A stretch of 64,000 nt of DNA from Ignavibacteria bacterium (GCA_016707005.1 JADJIQ010000005.1:1012001-1076000), one strand, 5' to 3'. Positions 19,301 through 28,624 are shown, counted from the stretch's first letter. Program-made: numbers and translations. The notes: generated by a model from the letters alone, not told the origin.

Positions 19301-20541
19301 AGACCGATGTTGACGTGACCTTGGCGAACGCACCACGCGGCATGCGCACACTCGAATCTCGCGTGACCATTGCCCCTTCTGACAGTGCCTATATCACGAT
19401 CGAGATCGATCCATCGCAACTCTCTGCCGGAACCACCACGGCTACGATCTTTCTCTATGATCGAATATGCGGAACGTTCGATACGATATCCGTCACCGTG
19501 GTCCTTGCTCCGAGTGATAGACTCGTCCTCACACCCGATCCACTCGACTTGGGTACACTCGAGCCGATGCAGAACAACTCGGGAGTTGTGACCATCAGTA
19601 ATCCGAGTGTGAATGCGCGGACCATCGTTGAGTTGCGTGTGGAGCCCCCTACCGTACCATGGCGTATAACTGCATCGGTGAATGGACAGACCGTTGCTGC
19701 CGGCGGCTCACTGACAACCACGCTGGAATATGCTCCAACCTCTCAAGGCGTTCATGATGCGCAGTTGGTTCTGGTAGATGTTGATCAGTGCACAACATCA
19801 ACAGCTATCTCCCTCAAGGGGCGGGCCCAGGATCCGCGCGTACCTCCAACCTATACGTTGAGACTGCATATCGATGACTATGTGAAGGGTCCGAACGAAC
19901 GTATCTCGATACCGGTCTATTGGGACACGGATGTGCACGATGCAATGGTCGATAGCTTGCGGACGTATATCGCCTTCAACGAGCTCAACCTATTCGTAGA
20001 CTCAATTTCTGCAGGAACGATGCAGGACGCCGTTGTTGATTGGACGATGGATAACGATTCCATACGTCTGCTGCTGCGATCAACCGGACCGGATTGCGGT
20101 CGCCCAGGCGTTGTTGCCGTCCTTCATGGTGTTGCCTTCTCTGCTATCCCAGACAGTACAGAGTTGGCCTTTACACGCACTACCATTTGGGCTACAGAGG
20201 CTGTGAACGTGCTCATTGACGATGGCTCAATCATCGTGGATGCATGCGGTCCTCGCTTCATGATCCAGATCGGCGCTGCTTCAACATTCCGGATCCTACC
20301 TCCACTTCCGGCACGGGACGTGATCTCGGTGGAAGCAACGGCAAAACATGGCGATTTTGTGACCATCGAGATCGTGGACGGACTTGGCAATATCGTCCGC
20401 TCCTACAACAACATGAAGATCTCGGAAGGGGCTTCTGTCCTGCAATGCTCTACCGATGGCCTGGCCTCAGGCATCTATGGAGTCCGAGTGACCTCCGGCT
20501 CCAGTGGCGCACTTACTACTTCCGTTCCGCTGGTTCGGTGA
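16303..20541 (+). CDS. Large T9SS cargo: Asp-box propeller, ASH-type repeats, cohesin-like domain
   Basis: A 1412-residue secreted protein. A signal peptide (residues 1-24, ending TSHAQ) is followed by a propeller-like region (about 25-340) with at least five Asp-box/BNR motifs such as TVDGGKTWQG, SVDGGATWQD and TMDGGATFQM. Then come several ASH/choice-of-anchor-D-like beta domains (for example ITPRIVDLGSMCTG, TLVDFGTVEACL, PDPLDLGTLEPM), a cohesin-like segment (YTLRLHIDDYVKGPNERISI) and a C-terminal T9SS sorting domain ending TTSVPLVR. No catalytic residues are recognisable; a structural or adhesive surface role is inferred. There is no Shine-Dalgarno site before the ATGATG start. It converges with the next minus-strand gene, overlapping 26 bp. 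Confidence 0.82.
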   Translation: MMKTLATILVFVATAFCAVTSHAQRWEKVPIPAPYNTGYYLDIFFLPTDPNYGWACDENGGYVIRTVDGGKTWQGTQVLAAGGACHLEYIQFLNQNVGYCSGPCGIFKSVDGGATWQDIKPPGSPFIWGGWFRNANEGWFTGGGCGYNAFLRTMDGGATFQMFLDTNEKRSALSDPYWDATMPANTVYAIGSGTLWRSQSDGVNWQVLAYTGTSAPWHEELAMYGNAICVPAGGTKCNTTPGLLEGIRFSPDLGQTWREFDTGEQMFGSFLHDADHGWAAGWNQSVYYTSNAGQNWQLRNCGLEGANTDDILFLNNNDGWVVGNGVFRTAPALRTQSDTTFRFRGVCPDSAKRDTVMVRNINWFASPWSASITGPDAIHFRIVNAPISATIASCTPQPLIIEYRPRTAGNHVAVLNIQIQNPDTTLIVLLEGDRREPVAYPIDTLVTYTERVGVPVNRTLMWRTSSGQNLESIVNITRVSGDTNISLTVPPPALVRPEGTLTYVAATARDTGWIQAKFRVRLAPCTRDTFITVRIYGISPIFNSIVNVSAEAKCETRDTLRIPISNTGNAPLTIRSMTASNLGPQAFIVLGFVSGRFGAPWVLQPLERDTVLVEYRSQTGNDNATMIIENDDLTLTRGPKSSWQVALRGVSLRPVITITPRIVDLGSMCTGTQLDRTITFKNESQTTTAINLTTSSPQITGLTVGNITLLGGQSRQVRFTYTASRKGPVLDTIRVRIQPCDTVETIIVRGMVEDLAITITPPAVLDSADVNTVIQKRFVIRLATGDSATIYAIRMRPLPFAMITGIPNVPFVLRKNDSAIVTISWSSPVPAEYVGFLDVEAFTTCSTTVSADVRLRALSTDLDLGPPQLQWTQQCTSRVQRDSVYIDVKGGRPVVLTSASIRPVGTPFRIVGLTTPLTMSPGTRHWIVVEYNPQAGMGLSTATLDVVTDAAGGTFAVPLRGSLLVPDVIPSPTLVDFGTVEACLPKATSTVKLNNRGTLQTDVDVTLANAPRGMRTLESRVTIAPSDSAYITIEIDPSQLSAGTTTATIFLYDRICGTFDTISVTVVLAPSDRLVLTPDPLDLGTLEPMQNNSGVVTISNPSVNARTIVELRVEPPTVPWRITASVNGQTVAAGGSLTTTLEYAPTSQGVHDAQLVLVDVDQCTTSTAISLKGRAQDPRVPPTYTLRLHIDDYVKGPNERISIPVYWDTDVHDAMVDSLRTYIAFNELNLFVDSISAGTMQDAVVDWTMDNDSIRLLLRSTGPDCGRPGVVAVLHGVAFSAIPDSTELAFTRTTIWATEAVNVLIDDGSIIVDACGPRFMIQIGAASTFRILPPLPARDVISVEATAKHGDFVTIEIVDGLGNIVRSYNNMKISEGASVLQCSTDGLASGIYGVRVTSGSSGALTTSVPLVR

Positions 20542-21580
20542 TCGAACCAAAGAGCTTGCGCAGGCAGGCGCGTACGCCGTCTTGGAACGCGAGTTTTGAA
20601 TCAACCGCGATCATGAACTGAGCCTTCTTCACTGGCGTATACGTTGCATCGGGCTTGATCTCGTTATAGACCAACGTTAACTCCGCACCACCCTTCATCC
20701 GTTCTAAACGGCCGGATATCAGGTGCGTGATCTCAAAGCCCTTCAGAATGTTGAGTTCGGAGCGCGATGCAGCGTTGTAGTTCTCAACCATGAAGAGTCC
20801 GCCCAACGCATACAGACTGTCGCGCGTCTCGATGTCCACCACGGTGATATCCGGATTCTGTCTCATCGCCGCAACGATCGTAGATACAGCATCATACGAT
20901 GCAGCGATCTTCTCTCTCATCACCGACCACGGTGCAAGATCTGTATTGGTTGCGATGAACTCTATTCCGCCCACGGCTGCAAGCTCAGATGGATGTACAG
21001 CAAGGATAGAATCGGCAGCTGCATACAACGATGAATCACGAACCGCTACACAGAGTGCTCGTTGCGTAGCGGTGAGGATCGCTGGATCGATCACGCGCTT
21101 CTTGGTGCTGTCAGAGACAAGGAACGATGTGGCGTAGCCCACACCTGATGTAGTGATGATCCAACCATCACCGCCAATGATGACCAGTTCCATCCGAACG
21201 AGATTTGCGATACGTCCGATGGAGCAGAACGCGATGAGTTCCGCGCCAAGTTTGTCAGCTGCTGCCTGCACGGAAAGAGAATCATTACGTAATGATGCAA
21301 CGAGTGAATCACGCGTAACATTCGGGATAAGCGCATAGCGTCCGGAGGCTTCTAGCGCCACGGCAAGAGCTGCCTCAACCTTGTAGGCCGACGTATAGGC
21401 GTCCGCCGAATCGAACTGGATGCCCCCTATCAACACCTTCTGCGGGGCTTGTTGAGCTACCAATGGCACATAAAAAACCAGCACCAGAGCGGCTGCAGAC
21501 CAGTGTTTCCTGTTGGTAATACGCCGGTAACATACACCTAACAGCGCGCCGATAGTTTCGTAGACGTTCGTTCTGTTCAT
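20516..21580 (-). CDS. Secreted protein with CsgG/TolB-N-like domain, function unknown
   Basis: A 354-residue product from the ATG at 21580 (MNRTNVYETIG). The hydrophobic stretch WSAAALVLVFYVPLVAQQ around residues 27-45 looks like a late signal sequence, so the true start may lie further in. The mature part begins KVLIGGIQFDS, then LAVALEASGRYALIP and ADKLGAELIAFCSIGRI. This alternation resembles the nucleotide-fold N-terminal domain of TolB/CsgG-type envelope proteins, by pattern only. It is transcribed away from the TonB receptor gene, with only 24 bp between the starts. Its 3' end overlaps the T9SS cargo gene by 26 bp. Confidence 0.6.
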   Translation of the reverse strand: MNRTNVYETIGALLGVCYRRITNRKHWSAAALVLVFYVPLVAQQAPQKVLIGGIQFDSADAYTSAYKVEAALAVALEASGRYALIPNVTRDSLVASLRNDSLSVQAAADKLGAELIAFCSIGRIANLVRMELVIIGGDGWIITTSGVGYATSFLVSDSTKKRVIDPAILTATQRALCVAVRDSSLYAAADSILAVHPSELAAVGGIEFIATNTDLAPWSVMREKIAASYDAVSTIVAAMRQNPDITVVDIETRDSLYALGGLFMVENYNAASRSELNILKGFEITHLISGRLERMKGGAELTLVYNEIKPDATYTPVKKAQFMIAVDSKLAFQDGVRACLRKLFGSITEPAERK

Positions 21581-21604
21581 GTCGTAAAGTGATCGGTAAA
21601 GTCT

Positions 21605-24430
21605 ATGAAACACATTCTCACATCCCTCCTCTTCTGTGCCAGCGTTATCGCTGCAAGTGCACAGACGGGATCCATCGAAGGCAAAGTTACGGATGCCGAG
21701 ACGGGCGAAGCTCTCCGTGGCGCCAGTGTTGGCGTAGTAGACACCAAGAAGGGTGCCTACTCCGACACAAAGGGCACATTCCGGATCAAGAAGCTTGCCG
21801 CCGGCACCTATAAACTACGGGTAACGTTCATTGGATACGAGACCAAGGTGGTTGAAGGCATCGTTGTGAAGGACGACGCAGCATCACCGGTCACGATTGT
21901 TCTTGGTGCCTCGGTAAAGGTCAACAAAGAAGTGGTTGTTCAGGCCTCGCGTGTGAATGACAACGCAGCAGCCCTCCTGGCAGAGCGCAAGAACGCAGCG
22001 CAGGTTAGTGACGGGATCGGCAGAGAAGAGATCTCGAAGCTTCCGGACAGTGATGCTGGACAATCTCTGAAGCGCGTCTCCGGTGTTACGCTCGTAGAAG
22101 GCAAATATGTGTACGTGCGTGGCGTGAGTGAGCGCTACAGCAACACCACGTTGAATGGGGCTTCCCTTTCGTCAACAGAGCCGGACAAGAAGGCGTTTGC
22201 CTTTGACATGTTCCCGGCCGAACTGCTCGAGAATGCGAACGTTACGAAGTCGTTCACTCCCGATCTGCCGGGCAACTTCTCCGGTGGTCTCGTTCAATTG
22301 AATACGATCGACTTCCCATCGGCCTATAGCGTAAAGGTCAGCGGATCTCAATCCATCAACGACTACGTTACGTTCCACCAAGGTGAATTCCTTTCCTATA
22401 CCGGTTCTTCCAAGGACTGGTCGGCAAATGGAGCCGGTGACCGTAGCTACCCAGCTGATATCCCTGCAAACCGCGAAGAGTTCCTCAACCTCAACAGCAA
22501 GGCACAGGTAGGCGATGTAGATGCTGCAAACCGTGTAGCAGAGATCGGCTCAGGCTTCCCGAACTCACAGTGGAAGACGAACTACGAAACAGCACCGATG
22601 AATGGCGGACTGGGCGTAACGGTAAGTGCCCCGATCGAGATCGGTGAGACCGATGCCTTTGGCATCGTTGCGAACGTGAACTACGGCAACACGTATTCGA
22701 TGAATCGGATGACGCGTTCGGCACTTCAGGCAGACAGGTCGCTGCAGTTCTCGAAGAGCGGATATACGGCCGCACGCAGCTCTAACATGGGCGGACTCCT
22801 CAATCTGGCCTATCGTCTGGGAGAGAGCACAACCTTCTCCTTCAAGAATGTGTACAACCGCTCGATGGATGATGAATCGTTGGAACTCTACGGTGAGAGT
22901 TATTCTCAAGCACAGACACGCCGTGAGTTCGGATTCAACTACGTCCAAAAGGAACTCCTCACATCTCAACTTGGCGGTGAGCACACCGTTGGGTCGTTCA
23001 ACAATGCTGTTGTCAACTGGAAGCTCGGGTATTCAGAGACGCAGCGTGATGAGCCCGACTATCGTCGACTCCAGTATTCACGTCAGTCAACGGACACTCA
23101 ATCGCCCCTTGCCATCAACTTCTCTCCATCACCTACTGGTGACGGAACAACAGCCGGACGTTTCTACTCGGACATGTCTGAGTACTACCGCATTGCATCG
23201 GCGAACGTGACCCTGCCAGTTGAGGCATCGAAGATCAAGTTCGGTGGACTCTATGAGTTCCGTAATCGCGATTTCACTGCACGATCATTCACTGTGATCC
23301 AATCGCGCAACTATGCCGGTGATATCGATGGACTCTTCAACACGAGTGAACAAGGTCAAGTAGATCCGTCTGCTGCCTTTGCAGACTCGAACTACTCCGC
23401 AGACCGACTCATGATGTCGGAAGAAACGCGCCTCTCTGATGCCTACACAGCCTCTGAAAGACTCGGCGCAGCATATCTGATGGCTGACATTCCATTCGAT
23501 CTTGCAAGCGTGAAAATGCGCTTCATCGGTGGTGCACGTATCGAGAGCAGCCTTCAGCAGCTCAACTCCTTTGACGCTCAGGATCAGGCCGTGAATCCGG
23601 TAGTGGACGTAACAGACGTTCTGCCGTCCCTCAACCTCGTGATCAGTCCAGCCGAAGACATGAACATCCGTCTCGGAGCATCGCAGACGCTGGCTCGTCC
23701 TTCCTTGCGTGAGTTTGCCCCCTTCTCCTTCTACAACTTCCAGATCCAAGCTGTAACAACGGGCAATCCGAATCTCACACGCGCTCTCATCCAGAACTAC
23801 GATGTTCGCTGGGAGGTCTTCCCGAATGCCGGTGAAGTGATCAGTGTGAGTGCCTTCTACAAGACATTCACCAATGCCATCGAAGAGACCATTCTTCCAT
23901 CAACATCGGAAGTGATCTACAGCTTCCAGAATGCAAATGGTCAGGCACAGAATTACGGTATCGAGTTCGAGGCACGCAAACAACTCGGATTCATCGCATC
24001 GTTCCTTACACCGTTCACCTTCTCTATCAACGCTGCGGTAATCAATTCCCACATCGTTGTGAATCAGGGTGGTGTAACAGACGAACGTACGATGTGGGGA
24101 CAGAGCCCGTACACCGTGAATATCGGCCTCTTCTACACGAACTTCAGCACCGGCTCATCGATCAATCTTGGGTACAACACCTACGGACGTCGCATCATCA
24201 AGGTGGGACAGCGTGGTGCCTTCCAGTTCGACGATCCGCACGTGTATGAGATGCCGCGCCAAATGGTCGACCTCAGCCTCAGTCAGAACCTCGGTGGAAA
24301 CCTCGAACTGAAATTCGCGATCCGTGACATTCTCAATCAGCCACTGTATTGGGAGCAAGGGGGCGTGAACATTCAGTCCAACATTCGCGGTCGTACCTAC
24401 ACCTTCGGTATTGGCTACCGCTTCAACTAA
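21605..24430 (+). CDS. TonB-dependent outer-membrane receptor
   Basis: A 941-residue outer-membrane transporter that imports a ligand using TonB/ExbBD energy. Order: signal peptide (residues 1-19), carboxypeptidase-regulatory-like domain (GSIEGKVTDAETGEALRGA, about 20-100), plug domain (about 110-230, with LKRVSGVTLVEGKYVYVRGV and YSNTTLNGASLSS), then a barrel ending in the aromatic strand RTYTFGIGYRFN. It is not obviously SusC-like, and no SusD gene follows. Instead the next gene, 68 bp on, encodes a secreted beta-helix protein, so the two may form a capture-and-import pair. The ligand cannot be read from the sequence. Confidence 0.9.
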   Translation: MKHILTSLLFCASVIAASAQTGSIEGKVTDAETGEALRGASVGVVDTKKGAYSDTKGTFRIKKLAAGTYKLRVTFIGYETKVVEGIVVKDDAASPVTIVLGASVKVNKEVVVQASRVNDNAAALLAERKNAAQVSDGIGREEISKLPDSDAGQSLKRVSGVTLVEGKYVYVRGVSERYSNTTLNGASLSSTEPDKKAFAFDMFPAELLENANVTKSFTPDLPGNFSGGLVQLNTIDFPSAYSVKVSGSQSINDYVTFHQGEFLSYTGSSKDWSANGAGDRSYPADIPANREEFLNLNSKAQVGDVDAANRVAEIGSGFPNSQWKTNYETAPMNGGLGVTVSAPIEIGETDAFGIVANVNYGNTYSMNRMTRSALQADRSLQFSKSGYTAARSSNMGGLLNLAYRLGESTTFSFKNVYNRSMDDESLELYGESYSQAQTRREFGFNYVQKELLTSQLGGEHTVGSFNNAVVNWKLGYSETQRDEPDYRRLQYSRQSTDTQSPLAINFSPSPTGDGTTAGRFYSDMSEYYRIASANVTLPVEASKIKFGGLYEFRNRDFTARSFTVIQSRNYAGDIDGLFNTSEQGQVDPSAAFADSNYSADRLMMSEETRLSDAYTASERLGAAYLMADIPFDLASVKMRFIGGARIESSLQQLNSFDAQDQAVNPVVDVTDVLPSLNLVISPAEDMNIRLGASQTLARPSLREFAPFSFYNFQIQAVTTGNPNLTRALIQNYDVRWEVFPNAGEVISVSAFYKTFTNAIEETILPSTSEVIYSFQNANGQAQNYGIEFEARKQLGFIASFLTPFTFSINAAVINSHIVVNQGGVTDERTMWGQSPYTVNIGLFYTNFSTGSSINLGYNTYGRRIIKVGQRGAFQFDDPHVYEMPRQMVDLSLSQNLGGNLELKFAIRDILNQPLYWEQGGVNIQSNIRGRTYTFGIGYRFN

Positions 24431-24498
24431 GCTCTATCGATCCCAACGTCAATCACACTATGACTCTTCACCTCACAACATCACATCAGAGGTCCTTT

Positions 24499-27400
24499 AT
24501 GAAGACACTATGTCTTCTTGCTGTTATGCTCGTGGTCACCGCCACGCAGATGATGGCACAAAATCCAACGTCGTGTCAGATCAAGTTCCCGAATGGCGGA
24601 GAAACCTTCCGTCCGGGCTCAACGCAGGAAATGCGCTGGGACACAGCAGGCACATTCCGTGCACGCTGGCGCTTCAAGTATGGCACGTCGCCAGCTGGTC
24701 CGTGGACTACGCTTGCGGGCCAGACAGCGAACGTGCTCGACTCCGGAGCAACACGTGGACAATCCGTGCCAACAAGCGGCGGATGGCGCGTACCGGCTCA
24801 AGGAACGTCGTCGGGGTATATCCGCATGGAACTCATTGCGGACTCGAACAACGTCTTCGACATCACAGACAATCCGTTCACGATCGAGTCGCCAGACGTC
24901 ATCCGTCCGGACTCTGTTCTTCGCGGTGAGATCACTGGTCGCATCCGTCTGAGCAACACCAAGATCTATGGCATCGATGGATATCTGTACATCAACGACG
25001 GAGCAGTTCTTGAGGTTGAAGCCGGAACGATCGTAGTTGGTGATACCGTTGGACAAAACTCCGTGATCTGCGTGAATCGTGGTGGCAAGCTCATTGCGAA
25101 TGGCACTAAGACACAGCCGATCGTCTTCACCAGCTCTGCAGCTCCGGGTCAACGCGCACGCGGTGACTGGGGTGGTATTGTGATCTGCGGAAAGGCACGT
25201 ACGAACCATCCGGGTGGACAAGCTGCCATCGAAGGTGGTATTGCTGAGTCAACACCTGGTAGAGGATGGTTCGGTGGCACTGATGACGAAGACAACAGTG
25301 GTTCGCTTCAATACGTCCGTATCGAATTCGCTGGTATCGCCGTTGCTCCGAACAACGAACTCAACTCGCTTACCATGGGTGGTGTTGGACGCGGTACCGT
25401 CCTGAATAACATTCAAGTATCGTACGGTAACGACGATGGCTTTGAATGGTTCGGTGGCACCGTGAATGCGAAGAACCTCATCTCCTACGGTATTCTTGAT
25501 GATGACTTCGACACCGACAACGGTTTTCGTGGTAAGGTTCAGTTCGTACTTGTAAAGCGTTTCCGGACAACGGCCGATGTCTCCACGTCGCAGGCCTTTG
25601 AATCCGACAATGACGCAACAGGTTCTTTCAACGCACCATTGACAAATGCACTCTTCTCAAACGTGACCGTGATCGGTCCGGTTCAGGACACCAGCTGGAC
25701 CACCGGCAGCGGCGCAAACCAGTTTAGCTCCCGTTACGGCGCAGCAGCTCAGATCCGTCGCAACTCACGTCAGAGCATCTTCAACTCCGTCTTCATCGGA
25801 TGGCCACGCGGCATTGAGATCGCACAGGTACCAACGATGGCTGCTGCGAATACTGATTCTCTAGCGATCCGCTCGAGCAACTGGTATGGTATCAAGAGCA
25901 CATGGCTGAATCTTGCGGGTGGTACGCCCCCTGCAGGAATGGATGCGAACTGGATCAGCAAGGCAGCCTTCAACAACAGTGCTGACAAGACCAGTCCAAA
26001 CAATGCCTTCCTTTCCAACCCATGGCCAAACGATGCCTCGTTCAATCCGGCACCTTTGATCGTAGCTCCTTATCTCAACACGGCGTCGTACAGCAACGGC
26101 GGTCCGCTCTATCCGATCGACGATGCGTTCTTCACAAAGGTGAACTACCGCGGTGCTTTCGCTGCGGATGAAGAGCGTTGGGACGAAGGTTGGGCCAACT
26201 ACGATCCCGTGAACTCTGAGTATCGCGCAGCGATCGTTGTGCGTCTTACAAAGCCGGGTGTAGGTTCCGGTGAATCATATCTTCAAGGAACCAAGATCGC
26301 CGTTGAGTGGGATACAACAAGTCCAGCCGGTAACACCTACAAGTTTGAATTCGGTACCTCAGCAGCTGGCCCATGGTCACCGATCACTGGTGCTGAATCC
26401 GTCGTCGATGCCGGCGCATCACGCGGAAAGCTTGCAAATGGCTTCACTGCTCCGAACATCGTAACGAGCACAGGCTATGTGAAGATGACACTCGTAAGTG
26501 ATCCATCGAAGTTCGATATCTCGGATGCTCCTTTCGCTATCACTGCACCAGTAGTTGTTGAGCCAACGGTCCGACTCATTGAGCCGGGCACAAACGTTAC
26601 CTCCGTGCGTGTTGGTCAGTCCGTTACTGTCTCGTGGGACACAACGGGTACCTATCGCCAACGCTGGCGTTTTGACTTCGGCAAGACACAGACAGGTCCG
26701 TGGACAACATTGCCTGGTCTCTCGAACGTGCTCGACTCTGCTGCACGTCGCGGACAAGTTGCCGGTGGCATCGTGTTCCGTCCGGCAGATCAAACCGAGA
26801 CCGGTTATGTACGCATGGTGCTTCTTAGCGACACAACAAAGACAGACGTAAACAACACGCCGATCAAGATCATCGCACCTGCTCCTGTGACGGTAGACTC
26901 CGTCCTGCGTGGCGAGATCACATCACGTGTTCATCTCTCCAACACAAAGATCTACGGTCTTGATGGCTACGTGTATGTAAATGACGGTGCAGTACTCGAG
27001 ATCGAGCCTGGTACGATCATCCTTGGCGACACCGTAGGACAGAATTCCGTGCTGTGTATTAACAAGGGCGGCAAGATCATTGCCAACGGTACGCGCAAGC
27101 TTCCGATCGTCTTCACATCCAGCGCACTGCCTGGTCAGCGCGCTCGTGGCGACTGGGGCGGCATTGTGATCTGCGGTAAGGCACGCACGAATCATCCTGG
27201 CGGTCAAGCTGCCATCGAAGGTGGTATCGCAGAAACCACAACAGGCGGTCGCGGTTGGTTCGGCGGCACAGATGACGATGACTCAAGCGGGTCGCTTCAG
27301 TTCGTTCGTATCGAGTTCGCCGGTATCGCTGTTGCACCGAACAACGAATTGAACTCCCTCACCATGGGCGGCGTTGGTAGCAAAACCATTCTCGATCACA

Positions 27401-28515
27401 TTCAAGTATCACACGGCAACGATGATGGCTTTGAGTGGTTCGGTGGAACAGTGAATGCCAAGCACCTTATCTCTGTAGGGATCCTCGACGACGACTTTGA
27501 CACCGACAACGGATACCGTGGCAAGGTTCAATACGGAATCGTTCAGCGCTTCCGCACAGTAGCCGATGTTTCTACATCGCAAGCATTTGAATCTGACAAT
27601 GATGCTAACGCATCGTTCAATCAGCCTCTGACCACGGCGGTGTTCTCCAACATCACAGCTATTGGTCCGCTCCAAGACACAAGCTGGACAACAGGTAGCG
27701 GTGCTAATCAATACAGCTCGCGTTTCGGCGCAGCTGCTCAGATCCGTCGCAACTCACGTCAGAGCATCCACAACTCCCTCTTCCTCGGATGGCCGCGTGG
27801 CTTTGAGATCGCACAACTTCCAACCATGGTTGCTGCTAATGGAGACTCGCTTGAGATCCGTAACAACTCTTGGTATGGAGTGAAGGGGGCTACAATGACC
27901 CTTGCCGGTCTATCGGGTAGCCAGACACCACCTGCAGGATTTGATAACACATGGCTCCTCAAGCCGGCGTACAACAACATCGTTGACAAGTCCTCGCCAA
28001 GTGTTGCCATGGTTGAAGCACCGTTCATCACCAATATAGATTTCAATCCGGCTCTTAAGACCGGCTCACCTGCACTCAGCGGTGCAGCGTTTGCCGGAAC
28101 AGCATCCGACCCATTCTTTGAGAATGTTGCCTTCCGCGGTGCTGTAGGTATTGAGCGTTGGGATCTTGAGTGGACGGAGTACGATCCCGTGAATCGTGCA
28201 TACAAGGCACAGGATCCATCAACAAGCGTCAACGAAGAAATGTTCGCTACGCTGGCCATTGCCGGCCGCGTATTCCCTAACCCAACGCAGGACGCATCAA
28301 CCGTTCGTTATGAGCTCGCTCATGATGACGTTGTTACCGTTCGCGTTACCGACGCCACAGGCGCTCTGTCTACGCAGTTCCTCGTGAACGCGCCACAGAC
28401 AGCCGGCACGTATGAGTTCCGACTCATCACTGCCGACCTCGCCTCCGGCATTTACTACCTGACGATCACTGGTCAACGCGGTACGATCACCCTCCCGGTA
28501 ACCGTGGCGCACTAA
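24499..28515 (+). CDS. T9SS cargo with duplicated beta-helix module, paired with TonB receptor
   Basis: A 1338-residue secreted protein. The ATG at 24499 follows AGAGG and begins a signal peptide (MKTLCLLAVMLVVTATQMMA). Architecture: Ig-like domain (FPNGGETFRPGSTQEMRWD), beta-helix module 1 (nt about 24900-26200), two more Ig-like domains (nt about 26236-26880), beta-helix module 2 (nt about 26890-28180), and a T9SS sorting domain with NPTQDASTVRYE. The modules are close copies: both contain LSNTKIYG, DGYxYxNDGAVLE, GDWGGIVICGKARTNHPGG, GWFGGTDD and NDDGFEWFGGTVNAK. The Gly/Asp/Asn-rich turns could bind metal or polyanions, but this is speculation. Frames from 24349 overlap the receptor gene and are rejected. 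Confidence 0.85.
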   Translation: MKTLCLLAVMLVVTATQMMAQNPTSCQIKFPNGGETFRPGSTQEMRWDTAGTFRARWRFKYGTSPAGPWTTLAGQTANVLDSGATRGQSVPTSGGWRVPAQGTSSGYIRMELIADSNNVFDITDNPFTIESPDVIRPDSVLRGEITGRIRLSNTKIYGIDGYLYINDGAVLEVEAGTIVVGDTVGQNSVICVNRGGKLIANGTKTQPIVFTSSAAPGQRARGDWGGIVICGKARTNHPGGQAAIEGGIAESTPGRGWFGGTDDEDNSGSLQYVRIEFAGIAVAPNNELNSLTMGGVGRGTVLNNIQVSYGNDDGFEWFGGTVNAKNLISYGILDDDFDTDNGFRGKVQFVLVKRFRTTADVSTSQAFESDNDATGSFNAPLTNALFSNVTVIGPVQDTSWTTGSGANQFSSRYGAAAQIRRNSRQSIFNSVFIGWPRGIEIAQVPTMAAANTDSLAIRSSNWYGIKSTWLNLAGGTPPAGMDANWISKAAFNNSADKTSPNNAFLSNPWPNDASFNPAPLIVAPYLNTASYSNGGPLYPIDDAFFTKVNYRGAFAADEERWDEGWANYDPVNSEYRAAIVVRLTKPGVGSGESYLQGTKIAVEWDTTSPAGNTYKFEFGTSAAGPWSPITGAESVVDAGASRGKLANGFTAPNIVTSTGYVKMTLVSDPSKFDISDAPFAITAPVVVEPTVRLIEPGTNVTSVRVGQSVTVSWDTTGTYRQRWRFDFGKTQTGPWTTLPGLSNVLDSAARRGQVAGGIVFRPADQTETGYVRMVLLSDTTKTDVNNTPIKIIAPAPVTVDSVLRGEITSRVHLSNTKIYGLDGYVYVNDGAVLEIEPGTIILGDTVGQNSVLCINKGGKIIANGTRKLPIVFTSSALPGQRARGDWGGIVICGKARTNHPGGQAAIEGGIAETTTGGRGWFGGTDDDDSSGSLQFVRIEFAGIAVAPNNELNSLTMGGVGSKTILDHIQVSHGNDDGFEWFGGTVNAKHLISVGILDDDFDTDNGYRGKVQYGIVQRFRTVADVSTSQAFESDNDANASFNQPLTTAVFSNITAIGPLQDTSWTTGSGANQYSSRFGAAAQIRRNSRQSIHNSLFLGWPRGFEIAQLPTMVAANGDSLEIRNNSWYGVKGATMTLAGLSGSQTPPAGFDNTWLLKPAYNNIVDKSSPSVAMVEAPFITNIDFNPALKTGSPALSGAAFAGTASDPFFENVAFRGAVGIERWDLEWTEYDPVNRAYKAQDPSTSVNEEMFATLAIAGRVFPNPTQDASTVRYELAHDDVVTVRVTDATGALSTQFLVNAPQTAGTYEFRLITADLASGIYYLTITGQRGTITLPVTVAH

Positions 28516-28539
28516 ACCACGATCGTGAACAGAACGCCG

Positions 28540-28582
28540 CAAAGGCCGTCCTTGTAAAAAGGGGCGGCCTTTGTCGGTTTTT
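28540..28582 (+). terminator. Rho-independent terminator after the beta-helix protein
   Basis: Perfect 9-bp arms CAAAGGCCG (28540-28548) and CGGCCTTTG (28565-28573) with a 16-nt loop, followed by TCGGTTTTT. It ends the receptor and beta-helix transcription unit. Confidence 0.85.
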
Positions 28583-28589
28583 GCAAGAA

Positions 28590-28624
28590 ATGACTAATGA
28601 CTGATGACTAATGACTTAGTGACG
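28590..28624. repeat. 7-bp tandem array at the end of the kinase gene
   Basis: Five units of ATGACTA-type heptamers (ATGACTA, ATGACTG, ATGACTA, ATGACTT, AGTGACG). The minus-strand kinase stop codon (28616-28618) lies inside it. Units contain TGA, TAA and, on the other strand, TAG. Confidence 0.85.
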
